A DNA stretch of 64,000 nucleotides from Arcobacter venerupis (GCF_013201665.1 NZ_CP053840.1:558001-622000), one strand, 5' to 3'; positions 44,201 through 53,971 are shown, numbered from the stretch's first letter. Program-made: numbers and translations. The notes: a model not told the origin generated them from the sequence alone.

Positions 44201-45744
44201 TGGAAAAGTTAAATATAAAATTTCTTTTGCGCGCTCATACAATTGTAGGATTATTTTGTATATTTCTTTTTTATATTAGTTCTTACTTTGGCAGTTTGAC
44301 ATTTTTTTTACCTTATATTAGTTATTGGGAACTTCCTTCAAAACATATAGAAAAAACAGTTGATTATGGATTTAATATTGATAATAAATTAGATGAAATA
44401 ATAAATAAATATAAATTAGATGATAAAAATATTGAAATAATTCCTCCAAGTTTTAAAGACCCTAGAATAAAAATATCAACAAAAGATCAATCTTCAATAT
44501 ATTTAAATCCAAATACAAATGAAGAATTAGATACTTTTTATGAATATACAAATGTAAGTGAGTTTTTCAATGAACTTCATTTTGGAGAAAATATTCCAGT
44601 AATTGGACAATTTTTAATGGGATTAGCCTCTATTGGAGTATTATTTCTGATTTTTAGTGCTATTTTACTTTTTTTATTTAATAAAAAGAAAATAAAAGAA
44701 GAAAAAAAATCAGATAAAAGATTTTGGATTAAATGGCATAAAAATTTAGGTTTATTGGTAATTCCTTTTTTATTGATATTTGCTTTAACAGGCGCTTTTA
44801 TTGGAGTTATGTTATTTAGTTCGAAACCTTTTGTTTTAAGTGCAACAGATAATAAAGAAACTAATCTTAGAAAAGTAGTTGCACCAATCATTTTTAAACA
44901 AAATGAATTAGTAAAAAAGAGTGAAAATATAATTGAACCTTTAAGCCTTTCTTTATTGCAAGCTTTTGCGAAAACAAATTATGAAAACTTAGTGATTACA
45001 AACATAAATATTTACAACTATAAAAAAGATAATTCTCAAACGATGTTTAGTGGATATTTATATGATAATAGAGCAATAACAGGAAATGTGAATAGAGTAA
45101 ATATAGTGTTAAATAGTATTGATGGAACAGTGTTTTCTAAAACAAATTTAGAAGAAACTCATGGTATAAAAAAAGCTTTATCTATTTTTTATTTTTTACA
45201 TTTTATGCCTGATGAAACTTTCTTAATTAGAGTTTTATTTTTTATTTTAGGTTTATCTCTTTGTGTTTCTTTGGCATTTGGTTACATGATTTGGGCACAA
45301 AAGAAGTTACATAATATTGGAGATTTCAAATGGGTAAATTTTTTAAATAGAATAATTTTAACAATAATTTTTGGCTCAATTACTTGTAGTTCATTTCTAT
45401 TTTTTATTCATTATTTAATCCTAAATAGTTTTCTTGAAAAAGATTTAATAATGAAAGGTATGTTCTATAGTTTATTTTTTTTATTACTTTTATATAGTTT
45501 TTGGGAAAATAAAATTTCAAGAATAATAAAGATAAATTTATACCTAAGTAGTTTTTTCTTTTTCTTTTCAATTTTTATACATGGATTTCAAACAAATATT
45601 TTTATTTGGAATAGCTTTATAAAAAATGTAGATGTAGTATTTTATGTAGATTTAGTTTTAATTTCAGTCTCTTTAATTCTATTTGTTATTTCAAAGAAAA
45701 TAGATTTAAATTTTTTATCTAACTTTGATTATAGAAGGATTTAA
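44200..45744 (+). CDS. PepSY-associated transmembrane protein
   Basis: A 514-residue inner-membrane protein. The first helix (~12-38) contains LRAHTIVGLFCIFLFY with the conserved His. A periplasmic region follows, and the next pair of helices has WIKWHKNLGLLVIPFLLIFALTGAF near 180-210. IKKALSIFYFLHFMP and a Gly-rich helix follow, and there are further helices at the C-terminus. This architecture fits the PepSY-associated TM (PiuB/FpvG-like) family, some of which are thought to reduce siderophore iron or move electrons for it. It is flanked by a TonB-dependent receptor and a small periplasmic protein. The reductase role is inferred. Confidence 0.78.
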   Translation: MEKLNIKFLLRAHTIVGLFCIFLFYISSYFGSLTFFLPYISYWELPSKHIEKTVDYGFNIDNKLDEIINKYKLDDKNIEIIPPSFKDPRIKISTKDQSSIYLNPNTNEELDTFYEYTNVSEFFNELHFGENIPVIGQFLMGLASIGVLFLIFSAILLFLFNKKKIKEEKKSDKRFWIKWHKNLGLLVIPFLLIFALTGAFIGVMLFSSKPFVLSATDNKETNLRKVVAPIIFKQNELVKKSENIIEPLSLSLLQAFAKTNYENLVITNINIYNYKKDNSQTMFSGYLYDNRAITGNVNRVNIVLNSIDGTVFSKTNLEETHGIKKALSIFYFLHFMPDETFLIRVLFFILGLSLCVSLAFGYMIWAQKKLHNIGDFKWVNFLNRIILTIIFGSITCSSFLFFIHYLILNSFLEKDLIMKGMFYSLFFLLLLYSFWENKISRIIKINLYLSSFFFFFSIFIHGFQTNIFIWNSFIKNVDVVFYVDLVLISVSLILFVISKKIDLNFLSNFDYRRI

Positions 45745-45745
45745 A

Positions 45746-46141
45746 ATGTTAAAAAAAATATTTCTAATAAATTTAATTTTTTTAGTTTATTGTTTTTCTC
45801 ATGAAAAGGAGACTTCAAAATTAAATATATCAATAATTGATGAGAAAAATATCAAAATTGAAATTTTAGAATCTAAAACAAATAAAGAAAAATTTCTAAA
45901 TCAAATAAAAATCGTCTCAATCAAAGATAATCAAGTTTTAATGGAATTTTTATTATCAAAAGATAATCAAATTATAACTATTCCTCCCGAGAATTTTTAT
46001 ATTATCGCAAAAATTGGTGATAATTTACTTTATAATAGATATTCTAATTATAAAAATTTTTTTATCTTTTTTTGTTCTTTTGTTTTTTTCATATCTTTAG
46101 TAATATATTCCCAAAAAGTAAAAAAATTAAATAACAATTAA
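45746..46141 (+). CDS. Small exported protein with C-terminal membrane helix
   Basis: A 131-residue protein from the ATG at 45746, with AAGGA six bases upstream; an earlier in-frame start at 45725 would lie within the previous gene. An N-terminal signal (KKIFLINLIFLVYCFSH) is followed by a ~75-residue charged domain, then a C-terminal helix (FFIFFCSFVFFISLVIYSQ) and a basic end. The topology is a periplasmic domain held by two membrane segments. It is the last gene of the receptor/PepSY unit. The family is not recognised. Confidence 0.6.
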   Translation: MLKKIFLINLIFLVYCFSHEKETSKLNISIIDEKNIKIEILESKTNKEKFLNQIKIVSIKDNQVLMEFLLSKDNQIITIPPENFYIIAKIGDNLLYNRYSNYKNFFIFFCSFVFFISLVIYSQKVKKLNNN

Positions 46142-46159
46142 GATAATATATATAATAAT

Positions 46160-46172
46160 GATAATCTATATC
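46160..46172. promoter_or_regulatory. Fur-like site upstream of fumC
   Basis: GATAATCTATATC has an exact left half-site (GATAAT) and 10 of 12 informative positions of the palindrome. It lies 18 bases before the fumC start codon. Iron control of the iron-free fumarase would be a sensible iron-sparing arrangement. Confidence 0.5.
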
Positions 46173-46189
46173 AATAATAGGAAAAAGAA

Positions 46190-47587
46190 ATGAATTTTAG
46201 AATAGAAAAAGACACAATGGGTGAAATAAAAGTTCCAAATGACAAATATTGGGGTGCACAAACACAAAGAAGTTTAGAAAATTTCCCGATTGGTGACGAA
46301 AAAATGCCAAAAGAAATTATTGAAGGTTTTGCATATTTAAAAAAAGCATGCGCAATTGTAAATAATAAATTAGATAGATTAGATAAAACTAAAACAGATG
46401 CTATTTGTGTAACTTGTGATGAAATTATTCAAGGAAAATTATCAGATGAATTCCCTTTAGTTGTTTGGCAAACAGGTTCAGGAACTCAGTCAAATATGAA
46501 CGTAAATGAAGTAGTAGCAGCAAGAGCAACGCAAAATTTAGGAAAAGATTTTAGAGTTGAAAAGCTTATTCATCCAAATGATGATGTAAATAAGGGACAA
46601 AGTTCAAATGATACTTATCCAACTGCTATGAGAATTGCTTTTGTTTTAGATATTCAAAAAAGATTAATTCCTGCAATAAATGTTTTAAAAACAACTTTTG
46701 AAAATAAATCAAAAGAGTTTGAAAATATTGTAAAAATTGGAAGAACACATCTTCAAGATGCAACGCCTTTAACTCTTGGACAAGAGATTTCTGCCTATGT
46801 TGAAATGTTAGATAAAGCCTTAAATCAAATTGATGATAGTATGAAATATCTTGTAGAATTGGCAATTGGTGGAACTGCTGTTGGAACGGGATTAAATTCT
46901 CATCCAAATTTTTCACCAATGGTTAGTGAGGTATTAAATATTTTAACTGGAACAAAATATGAGTTCAAATCTCATCCAAATAAATTTCATGCTCTAACAG
47001 CTCACGATGCAGAAGTAGTTTTAAGTGGAGTTTTAACAGCACTTGCTTCAAATCTTATGAAAATCGCAAATGATATAAGATGGCTTTCTTCAGGTCCTAG
47101 ATGTGGAATTGGTGAGCTAAATATTCCTGAAAATGAACCAGGAAGTTCAATCATGCCTGGAAAAGTAAATCCAACTCAAAGCGAAGCTATGACAATGGTT
47201 GCTGTTCAAGTTATGGGAAATAATACAACAGTTAGTGTAGCTGCTAGTCAAGGGAATTTTGAATTAAATGTGTTCAAACCTGTAATTGCATTAAATATTT
47301 TGCAGTCAATTAGACTTTTAAGTGATACAATGCTTGCATTTAATGATAATTGCGCAGTTGGAATAGAACCTAATTTAGTAAATATCAATAAATATTTAAA
47401 TGATTCACTAATGCTTGTAACTGCACTAAATCCATATATAGGATATGAAAAAGCAGCACTTATAGCAAAAACAGCTCATAAAAATGGAACAACACTTAAA
47501 CAAGAAGCAGTAAATCTTGGGATTTTAACTCAAGAAGAGTTTGATTCTTATGTAAAACCAGAAAATATGATAAAACCCACTTTATAA
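46190..47587 (+). CDS. fumC: Fumarate hydratase, class II
   Basis: A 465-residue homotetrameric, iron-sulfur-free fumarase that interconverts fumarate and malate. The family segments are present: [24 protein letters not shown] at the start, [15 protein letters not shown] near 98-112, [12 protein letters not shown] near 137, [13 protein letters not shown] near 188-200, and the signature loop [16 protein letters not shown] near 319-334. There is a GGAAAAAG site before the ATG. The length is exactly typical. Confidence 0.96.
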   Translation: MNFRIEKDTMGEIKVPNDKYWGAQTQRSLENFPIGDEKMPKEIIEGFAYLKKACAIVNNKLDRLDKTKTDAICVTCDEIIQGKLSDEFPLVVWQTGSGTQSNMNVNEVVAARATQNLGKDFRVEKLIHPNDDVNKGQSSNDTYPTAMRIAFVLDIQKRLIPAINVLKTTFENKSKEFENIVKIGRTHLQDATPLTLGQEISAYVEMLDKALNQIDDSMKYLVELAIGGTAVGTGLNSHPNFSPMVSEVLNILTGTKYEFKSHPNKFHALTAHDAEVVLSGVLTALASNLMKIANDIRWLSSGPRCGIGELNIPENEPGSSIMPGKVNPTQSEAMTMVAVQVMGNNTTVSVAASQGNFELNVFKPVIALNILQSIRLLSDTMLAFNDNCAVGIEPNLVNINKYLNDSLMLVTALNPYIGYEKAALIAKTAHKNGTTLKQEAVNLGILTQEEFDSYVKPENMIKPTL

Positions 47588-47605
47588 AACAAGGATTTAG
47601 ATTAT

Positions 47606-47848
47606 ATGAAAGAGCTAGAGAAGTACTTTTTAATTGATGAGTTTGAAGAGGGATGGGGAATGCACGATGTTGATTGTGAAGAACAATTATTTGATTATTG
47701 TGTTGAAGTTTTGTTTATCCCTGATGAAAAAATTGAAGAGTTAAATATGCGAGGTGATGAATTGGAAATCGTTTTAAAAGATTTAGAACTAGAAGATATA
47801 ACAGAAGATTGGTATGTTAATCTTATGAAAAATTCCAAAGAAAACTAA
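47606..47848 (+). CDS. Small acidic hypothetical protein
   Basis: An 80-residue soluble protein with ATG behind AAGGA, 18 bases after fumC and followed by a terminator, so it is co-transcribed with fumC. It is strongly acidic (EFEEGWGMHDVDCEEQLFDY) with two Cys residues and no membrane segment. I do not recognise the family. Its coding sequence is well formed, with the same codon preferences as its neighbours. Confidence 0.65.
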   Translation: MKELEKYFLIDEFEEGWGMHDVDCEEQLFDYCVEVLFIPDEKIEELNMRGDELEIVLKDLELEDITEDWYVNLMKNSKEN

Positions 47849-47853
47849 AAATA

Positions 47854-47877
47854 AAACAGCAGAATTTTCTGCTGTTT
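47854..47877. terminator. Terminator after fumC and the small acidic gene
   Basis: AAACAGCAGAA, TT, TTCTGCTGTTT form a perfect 11-bp stem between two convergent genes and can work for both. It ends at the stop codon of the minus-strand kinase. Confidence 0.8.
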
Positions 47878-49574
47878 CATACTTCAATACTAAAACAAGC
47901 ACCTTTGTTTGTATTTAAAACTTTTATTTTGCCTTTAAAGTGAGACTGAATTATCATTTTTGACATATAAAGACCAATTCCACTACCTTTTTGTTTCGTT
48001 GTAAAATATGGCTCAAATATTTTATTTTGATATTTATTTTCTATTCCACCTGCATTATCAAAAATTGAAGTAACTGATAAATCATTTTTTTCATCAATTG
48101 TTATAGTAATTTGTGGATTTTCAATATTTCTTGAAAGTAAAATATCTTTTGCATTTGTTAGAAGATTTAAAATTACTTGGGAAAATTCATTTTCATAAGC
48201 ATTAATTTGTTTATCTTTTATGACATTAAATTTAAACTCAATTTTATTGTTTTCAAAAATAGGCTCCATAATATCAAGAGCTTTTTTAACTGCATTACTT
48301 ATTAAAAATAGTTCTTTTTGTTTATTTAAGAGATAAAAATCACTAAAATTATCAATAGTTTTTGACATAAAATCCAACTGAGCATTTGATTCAATGATCT
48401 TTTCTTTTAAATATTTTTTATCAATAGGATTATCTTCATAGGCTAATTGTAAATTCATATTTATAAAACCTAAATGGGTTAAAGGTTGTCTCCATTGATG
48501 GGCAATATTATTTATCATTTCTCCCATAGAAGCTAATTTACTTTGATGAATTAAAAGTTTCTCTTTTTCATTTTTTTCATTTACTAATATCTTTAACATA
48601 TAACCCAAAGCAAAACTAAAAATAAGTGATTCGAAAGGTGCACCTATATGAATAACATATATTCCACTTATTGGAGTAATTTGCCAATCTTCTGCAATAT
48701 AGATAAATATTGATACAACTAACCAGCCAATAGTATAAATAATTGCATATTTATCTCCTTTTAAAATAGCTATAAAACCTGCAAAGGTAGGAACTAAAAA
48801 TCCTATGTAAAAAGGTAAATAGTTATACAAAATTGAGTACTTATAGAAAAATATTGCAATTACATCTAAAATATTTAAAAGAATAAAAAGGTTTATGAAG
48901 TTGTGCATTTTAGGCATTTCTTCTTTTGTATTTAAAATACTTTGTGCAAATAAAAGAGTAAACAAAAAACTAAGAGTTTCACAAATATCAACGATTGCTT
49001 GAGCAGTTGATGTTGGATAAGGTAAATAACTAAAATATACAAATCCAATTAAAGATAAAAGAACAAAAAATTGCATTAAAGAATAGTATAAAAAACATCT
49101 CATTTTAGTCGAAAAATAAATAATAATATAGTATAAAAAGGCACAAAATATTATTCCGTAAGATACTCCATATAAAATACCTTCATATTTTAATAAATAT
49201 GTATATTCAAAATCTGAAATACTATTCCAACGAAATTCTACTCTTTTTGGATGATCATAAATGTATTTAAAAAGTAGTTCATTATTTTGGTTTTTATCTA
49301 ATTTTACAACTATTATGTCATTAATTATTTCATATTTTATATTTGCAAAAACAAGGGAGCTTTTATCTGAAATAATAGTTAAATAGTTAGTTTTATTTTG
49401 AACTTTTTCTAAGTCGATTTTAAACTTTATTGTAAACTCTTTTAACTGTTTATTTTTATACTCTTCGTAAAAAGCCTCTTTAAAATTAGTATGATCTTCT
49501 GCTATGTAATTTTGTATATAATATTGACCATATAGATTACTTAAGAATAAAATTAAGATTAATAGTTTTTTCAT
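47877..49574 (-). CDS. Histidine kinase with 7TMR-DISM-like membrane domain
   Basis: A 565-residue kinase from the ATG at 49574, chosen because a signal peptide (MKKLLILILFLSNLYG) begins there; an ATG at 49589 is also in frame. A periplasmic domain at ~20-130 is followed by seven membrane segments at ~135-335 (7TMR-DISM type). The HisKA domain has the phospho-His in MINNIAHQWRQPLTHLGF, and the ATPase domain has ILNLLTNAKDIL and KGSGIGLYMSK. It is divergent from a response regulator across ~75 bases with a Fur-like site. The sensed ligand is unknown. Confidence 0.85.
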   Translation of the reverse strand: MKKLLILILFLSNLYGQYYIQNYIAEDHTNFKEAFYEEYKNKQLKEFTIKFKIDLEKVQNKTNYLTIISDKSSLVFANIKYEIINDIIVVKLDKNQNNELLFKYIYDHPKRVEFRWNSISDFEYTYLLKYEGILYGVSYGIIFCAFLYYIIIYFSTKMRCFLYYSLMQFFVLLSLIGFVYFSYLPYPTSTAQAIVDICETLSFLFTLLFAQSILNTKEEMPKMHNFINLFILLNILDVIAIFFYKYSILYNYLPFYIGFLVPTFAGFIAILKGDKYAIIYTIGWLVVSIFIYIAEDWQITPISGIYVIHIGAPFESLIFSFALGYMLKILVNEKNEKEKLLIHQSKLASMGEMINNIAHQWRQPLTHLGFINMNLQLAYEDNPIDKKYLKEKIIESNAQLDFMSKTIDNFSDFYLLNKQKELFLISNAVKKALDIMEPIFENNKIEFKFNVIKDKQINAYENEFSQVILNLLTNAKDILLSRNIENPQITITIDEKNDLSVTSIFDNAGGIENKYQNKIFEPYFTTKQKGSGIGLYMSKMIIQSHFKGKIKVLNTNKGACFSIEV

Positions 49575-49606
49575 TTGGTGATTATACATATTTTTAAATT
49601 AATATT

Positions 49607-49619
49607 AATAGTAATTATC
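49607..49619. promoter_or_regulatory. Fur-like site between kinase and response regulator
   Basis: AATAGTAATTATC matches 11 of 13 positions of the Fur palindrome. It lies 33 bases from the kinase start and 33 bases from the regulator start. Confidence 0.45.
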
Positions 49620-49651
49620 ATAATTTATATTTTTTCTAGTATAATTTCATT

Positions 49652-50341
49652 ATGAGTAAAAATGAATTTAAAAATATAAAAATCTTATTTGTTGAAGATG
49701 AAGAAAATATAAGAGTAAATGCAATATCTTATTTAAAAAGATTATTTGATGAGGTTTATGAAGCAAAAGATGCTTTTGAGGCTTTTGAAATAATTGAGTC
49801 AGAAAAACCTCACATAATAATTACAGATATAAATATGCCAAAATTAAATGGTTTAGAAATGATTAAAAAAATTAGAGAAAAAAACAATCATACAAATATT
49901 GTGGTTCTTAGCGCTTATACCCAAACAAGTTATTTACTTGAAGCTATTGAGTTAGGACTTGTAAAATATTTGATAAAACCAATTCGTCATGAAACTATAT
50001 ATCCTGTATTAAGTCAATGTGTAAAAAAAATTAGAAATGACAATAAAACTAATATGAAATATTTTTCAAAAAGTTGTTATTTTGATTTTTTAAATAAAAA
50101 GCTAATAAAAGATGAAGAAGAAGTGAAACTTACAAATAAAGAGTTAGATTTATTATGTTTATTATGTGAATGTAATAACCAAACAGTTACTTATGAAACT
50201 ATACAAGCAATTGTTTGGAATGACTCTTTTATGAGCGAAGATGCAATTCGTTCGGTTGCTAGAAATTTAAGAAAAAAACTTCCAGTAAAATGTTTGGAAA
50301 ATCTTTCTAAAATAGGTTATAAAATAGTTACTATAGATTAG
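49652..50341 (+). CDS. Response regulator, OmpR type
   Basis: A 229-residue protein. The receiver domain has the acidic pair in LFVEDEE, Asp59 in HIIITDINMP, and Lys109 in YLIKPIR. The C-terminal winged helix includes VKLTNKELDLLCLLCE and IRSVARNLRKKLP. It is divergent from the 7TMR-DISM kinase, its likely partner. Its end overlaps a strong terminator. The target genes are unknown. Confidence 0.85.
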   Translation: MSKNEFKNIKILFVEDEENIRVNAISYLKRLFDEVYEAKDAFEAFEIIESEKPHIIITDINMPKLNGLEMIKKIREKNNHTNIVVLSAYTQTSYLLEAIELGLVKYLIKPIRHETIYPVLSQCVKKIRNDNKTNMKYFSKSCYFDFLNKKLIKDEEEVKLTNKELDLLCLLCECNNQTVTYETIQAIVWNDSFMSEDAIRSVARNLRKKLPVKCLENLSKIGYKIVTID

Positions 50342-50356
50342 AATAGTAACTATTTT
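50321..50356 (+). terminator. Terminator overlapping the end of the response regulator gene
   Basis: AAAATAGTTACTAT, loop AGATTAGA, ATAGTAACTATTTT form a 14-bp perfect stem, then TT. The last codons of the response regulator gene form the 5' arm. Confidence 0.75.
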
Positions 50357-50370
50357 TTAATTAAAATTTA

Positions 50371-51348
50371 TTATGAAATTTTCACTAAGTACCTACCAAC
50401 TGCATTACCTGCTAATAAAGAATTTAAAGCCTCTTTAATTTCATCTAAATCTATTTGAGTTGTTAATTCATCTAAGTTATCAATTTTAAATTCATTAGAT
50501 ATTTTTTCCCAAGCTGCTACTTTTTTCTCTTTTTTACACTCAACTGAATCAATTCCTATTAATCTAACTCCTCTTAAAATAAATGGAAAGACATTTGTGA
50601 TTAATTCAAAAGATGAAGTTAATCCACAACAAGTAGCAACTCCATCATATTTTATTTGTTTTAAAGCCTCAGCTAAAATATTTCCTCCAACTGTATCAAT
50701 TACAGCGTCATACTTTTCACTTCCCATGGGTCTTTTATTTTGCACATCAAAATCTTTTCTTAAAATTACTTCACTTGCACCAATAGATTTTAAAAAATCA
50801 ATTTTCTCTTCTTTCCCTGATATTGCAGTTACGTTAAATCCCAATTTATTTAAGATTGAAACAGCGATGCTTCCCACTCCACCAGTTGCACCAGTAACTA
50901 AAATATTTCCACTTGTAATATCATTTTTTAAAAGCTCATTTACACTTAAAGCAGCTGTTAATCCAGCTGTTCCATAAGTCATAATCTCTTTATCACTAAT
51001 ATTTTGAGGCATTTTAACTACCCAAGATGCAGGAACTTTCACATATTCAGAATGTCCACCATTTGTGTTCATCCCTAAATCATATCCAGTTACTAGAACT
51101 TTTTCACCTACTTCAAACTCAGTAGAATTTGACTTTTCAATTATACCTGCCACATCAATTCCTGTAATATGTGGAAAGTTTTTTGTAACACCTGGATTTC
51201 CAACTGAACTTAGAGCATCTTTATAATTTAAAGATGAATAAGTAGTTTTTATTAAAACTTCATTCTCTTGTATTGCTGGAATTTCAACTTCTTTTATACC
51301 TGATATAAATTTTTTATCTTCTATTTTTTCTACTATAAATGCTTTCAT
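50371..51348 (-). CDS. YhdH/YhfP-family quinone oxidoreductase (AcuI-like)
   Basis: A 325-residue MDR-superfamily enzyme of normal length. The GroES-like domain has SLNYKDALSSVGNPGVTKNFPH, the family's usual segment. The Rossmann fold is at ILVTGATGGVGSIAVSIL near 149-166, and the catalytic Zn ligands of alcohol dehydrogenases are absent. Members reduce quinones or acrylyl-CoA with NADPH. There is an AAAGGA site before the ATG. It is divergent from an HxlR regulator ~105 bases away, a common regulator-reductase pairing that suggests induction by electrophiles or quinones. Confidence 0.87.
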   Translation of the reverse strand: MKAFIVEKIEDKKFISGIKEVEIPAIQENEVLIKTTYSSLNYKDALSSVGNPGVTKNFPHITGIDVAGIIEKSNSTEFEVGEKVLVTGYDLGMNTNGGHSEYVKVPASWVVKMPQNISDKEIMTYGTAGLTAALSVNELLKNDITSGNILVTGATGGVGSIAVSILNKLGFNVTAISGKEEKIDFLKSIGASEVILRKDFDVQNKRPMGSEKYDAVIDTVGGNILAEALKQIKYDGVATCCGLTSSFELITNVFPFILRGVRLIGIDSVECKKEKKVAAWEKISNEFKIDNLDELTTQIDLDEIKEALNSLLAGNAVGRYLVKIS

Positions 51349-51453
51349 ATTAATCCTTTATTTACTTATGCTTTGATTTTAGTTAAAATTGTATTTAATA
51401 GCAAGAACTTACTTTTAAGATATATACTATCTAAAAAGATACTAAGGAAATAA

Positions 51454-51792
51454 ATGAGTGAGAATAATGAAGATTTAAAAGTAGAAAAATGTCCAGTTGA
51501 AACAGCCTTAGATGTACTTGCAGGAAAGTGGAAGATATTGATTTTATGGTATTTACGAAGTGAAACAAAAAGATTTAATGAACTTCAAAAACTTCTTCCA
51601 AGAACAACTCAAAAGATGTTAATTCAAAAATTAAGAGAGCTAGAAGAGGATGGAATTATTCACAGAGAAGTTTATCCAGTAGTTCCTCCAAAAGTGGAAT
51701 ACTCTTTGACAAAATATGGAGAAACTCTAAAACCAATAATAAAACAACTATATCTTTGGGGAGAAATCCATAAAGAAAGAGTTAACAAATAA
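51454..51792 (+). CDS. HxlR-family transcriptional regulator
   Basis: A 112-residue winged-helix protein. The family signature is complete: CPVETALDVLAGKWKILILWYL with the redox-active Cys near residue 13, then RFNELQKLLPRTTQKMLIQKL and the wing VVPPKVEYSLTKYG. HxlR/YodB proteins sense formaldehyde, quinones or diamide through the N-terminal Cys. A GGAAATAA site precedes the ATG. The divergent reductase is its probable target. Confidence 0.9.
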   Translation: MSENNEDLKVEKCPVETALDVLAGKWKILILWYLRSETKRFNELQKLLPRTTQKMLIQKLRELEEDGIIHREVYPVVPPKVEYSLTKYGETLKPIIKQLYLWGEIHKERVNK

Positions 51793-51840
51793 TATTATTA
51801 GAATCAATTTCGACCAATAATAAAAATTGGAGTAATATTT

Positions 51841-51897
51841 ATTCTCAACTTCGCATATTTTTCAGTGAAATTACGGAAAAATCTACAAAGTGAGAAT
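51841..51897. repeat. Imperfect inverted repeat between regulator and chemotaxis genes
   Basis: ATTCTCAACTTCGCATATTTTTC at 51841-51863 is matched in inverse by GAAAAATCTACAAAGTGAGAAT at 51876-51897, with 12 bases between. The 148-base intergenic region otherwise holds nothing recognisable. It may be a terminator-like structure or a copy of a dispersed palindromic element. Confidence 0.5.
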
Positions 51898-51939
51898 TTA
51901 GGCTAGAAGTGATTACCAGAGGTTATTTTACTGATTTAG

Positions 51940-53907
51940 TTAAAAATTTTCCCATGCTACATCATCTATTTTAGCTGAAGTTTTTTTTTGTATTTTGTTA
52001 ACGCTTTGATTTTCGTTCCTATTTATATTTTTAGCTTTAACTTCTTTTTTCCCATCAAATTCTTTTTCATCAGCATTATTTACAATTAAGTTTGCTATTT
52101 CATCTGTAGTTATTGCAACGTCATTTGTTTGAGCTGCAACATTCGCATTTTGTTGTGTTTGTTGGTCTAATTGAGTTACTGCCATATTTATTTGTTCAAT
52201 TCCACTTAATTGTTCTTTACTTGACATTTCAATATCTTGTATTAGATTTATTGTTTGTGAAATATTTTGATTTAACTCTTTATATCCACTTATCATATTA
52301 TTAGCTATATCTTTTCCTTGATTCGCTTTTGTTGTTGCATTTTCAACTATTGCTTTTATCTCTTTTGCAGCTTCTGCTGACCTTGAAGCTAGATTTCGTA
52401 CTTCTGCTGCAACTACGGCAAAGCCTTTCCCAGCTTCTCCTGCTGTTGCTGCTTCTACTGCTGCATTTAATGAAAGTATATTTGTTTGAAAAGCAATTTG
52501 GTCAATTACGCTTATTGCTTCGTTTATTGCATTTACTTGTGTATTTATTTCATCCATTGCTTGAGTTGTTTGAGTTGCTAATTTTTCTCCCTCATTTGCA
52601 GAGTTTGTTACAGAACCAGATAATTTTGACATTTTTGCTATGTTTTCAGTGGTATTTCTTATATTTGAAGTTATCTCTTCAAGAGCTGCTGCTGTTTCTT
52701 CTAAAGATGCTGCTGCCTCATTTGAACTTAAATTTAATTTATCAACATTTGATAAAAGTATAGTTGAACTACTTTGTAAAGTTAATCCATTTATCTTATT
52801 TTCTTTTAACATTTCTGTTATTGAATCACCTAATGTATTTACACCATTTGCTAAGTTTAATAGGTGCTCTTTTAATCCTTTTTTATCTATTTTATTTAAA
52901 TAATTATATTTACTATATTGCTCTAACACTTTTAATACATTATCTATATTATTTTCAAGATTATTTGCCATCTTATTTAATACTGCTTTTAATTCCATTA
53001 ATGCTGGATTATCTACGTTTAAATTTAATCTTTGACATAAATCACCTTGTTCGAATTCTCCTAAAACAGCAATTGTTTCATCAATTAATTTTCTATCTTC
53101 TTCTATTCCTTTTTGTGTTTTTTCTATATTCTCATTTACTATTCTTGCCATTTCTCCAAATTCGTCTTTTGAATTTAGATTTATTAATTGAACAGTTGAA
53201 GATTCTCTATTTAAATAAGAAAAGAAACTAAATAAGCCTTCTTTAAATGTATTTAATGCTTTTACTAGAATAGAAGAAATCAATAATGATAAAACTATTG
53301 TAATTAAAATACCAATAATTGATATTGCAATTATTATATTTCTAGATGTTTCGTATAATTTATTAGTAATTTCATCTTTCTCTTTTAACATTTCCTTATT
53401 TATCTGGATAAGTTTATTCAAAAGCATTTCACAATTATCTACTTTTTCTCTTCCATCTGTTTGAGAAATTAAAATTGCTTGGGTATTATTTTTTGCTAAA
53501 GTTAGTTCAAATATTTTATTTGCAACTTTTTCATATTCATTTTTACTATCTATGCATTTTTCTAATTGCTTCTTACCTTCAACAGAAGCTACTTCTTCTA
53601 ATTTTTTAGCCATTTCATTGAATCTATCTACTGATTCTTTAAATCTACTAATATATTTTTGAGTTTCTTCTTCGGTTTCTGCTAGTATTGCATTCTTTTC
53701 TATTCTTTGCATCGTCATTAATGCAATTGTAATTTCATTTGCATATTGTATTCTAGGAACATTAGTATCGATAATACTAGTAATTTCATCATTTAATAAA
53801 GAAGATGTTGATAAACCTTTCCATGATATAACAACAGCAACAACTGTAAACACAATCAAAATTAACATTAATTTTGATTTAACTTTTAAATCTTTTAAAA
53901 AATCCAT
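51940..53907 (-). CDS. Methyl-accepting chemotaxis protein
   Basis: A 655-residue transmembrane chemoreceptor. A helix at ~12-32 and one at ~192-215 flank a four-helix-bundle sensor domain (4HB_MCP-like, ~35-190). HAMP-type segments follow, and the signalling domain at ~395-600 has the conserved tip [33 protein letters not shown] (residues around 475-510). The C-terminus ends in AWENF, like the NWETF CheR-tethering pentapeptide of E. coli receptors, so adaptation enzymes probably dock there. A Fur-like box and tandem GATAA units lie just upstream, so iron may control it. The ligand is unknown. Confidence 0.9.
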   Translation of the reverse strand: MDFLKDLKVKSKLMLILIVFTVVAVVISWKGLSTSSLLNDEITSIIDTNVPRIQYANEITIALMTMQRIEKNAILAETEEETQKYISRFKESVDRFNEMAKKLEEVASVEGKKQLEKCIDSKNEYEKVANKIFELTLAKNNTQAILISQTDGREKVDNCEMLLNKLIQINKEMLKEKDEITNKLYETSRNIIIAISIIGILITIVLSLLISSILVKALNTFKEGLFSFFSYLNRESSTVQLINLNSKDEFGEMARIVNENIEKTQKGIEEDRKLIDETIAVLGEFEQGDLCQRLNLNVDNPALMELKAVLNKMANNLENNIDNVLKVLEQYSKYNYLNKIDKKGLKEHLLNLANGVNTLGDSITEMLKENKINGLTLQSSSTILLSNVDKLNLSSNEAAASLEETAAALEEITSNIRNTTENIAKMSKLSGSVTNSANEGEKLATQTTQAMDEINTQVNAINEAISVIDQIAFQTNILSLNAAVEAATAGEAGKGFAVVAAEVRNLASRSAEAAKEIKAIVENATTKANQGKDIANNMISGYKELNQNISQTINLIQDIEMSSKEQLSGIEQINMAVTQLDQQTQQNANVAAQTNDVAITTDEIANLIVNNADEKEFDGKKEVKAKNINRNENQSVNKIQKKTSAKIDDVAWENF

Positions 53908-53924
53908 TTTCTCCTACCCTTTTT

Positions 53925-53937
53925 GATAATCTTTATC
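53925..53937. promoter_or_regulatory. Fur-like box upstream of the chemotaxis receptor
   Basis: GATAATCTTTATC matches 12 of 13 positions of the Fur palindrome and lies 18 bases before the ATG of the receptor on the minus strand. Confidence 0.6.
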
Positions 53938-53951
53938 GCTTTTAAAAGTTA

Positions 53952-53971
53952 TTATCTTATCTTATCTTATC
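53952..53971. repeat. Tandem pentanucleotide repeat (TTATC)x4
   Basis: Four perfect TTATC units, read GATAA on the gene's strand, lie about 45-64 bases upstream of the receptor start codon. GATAA is also the core of the Fur half-site, and the tract could form a stack of half-sites. As a simple repeat it could change copy number by slippage and tune the promoter. Confidence 0.65.

Noticed and set aside
52113-53231. Several plus-strand frames opposite the chemotaxis receptor
   Set aside because: They are Leu-rich shadows of the repetitive coiled-coil codons of the receptor and lack starts with ribosome sites.
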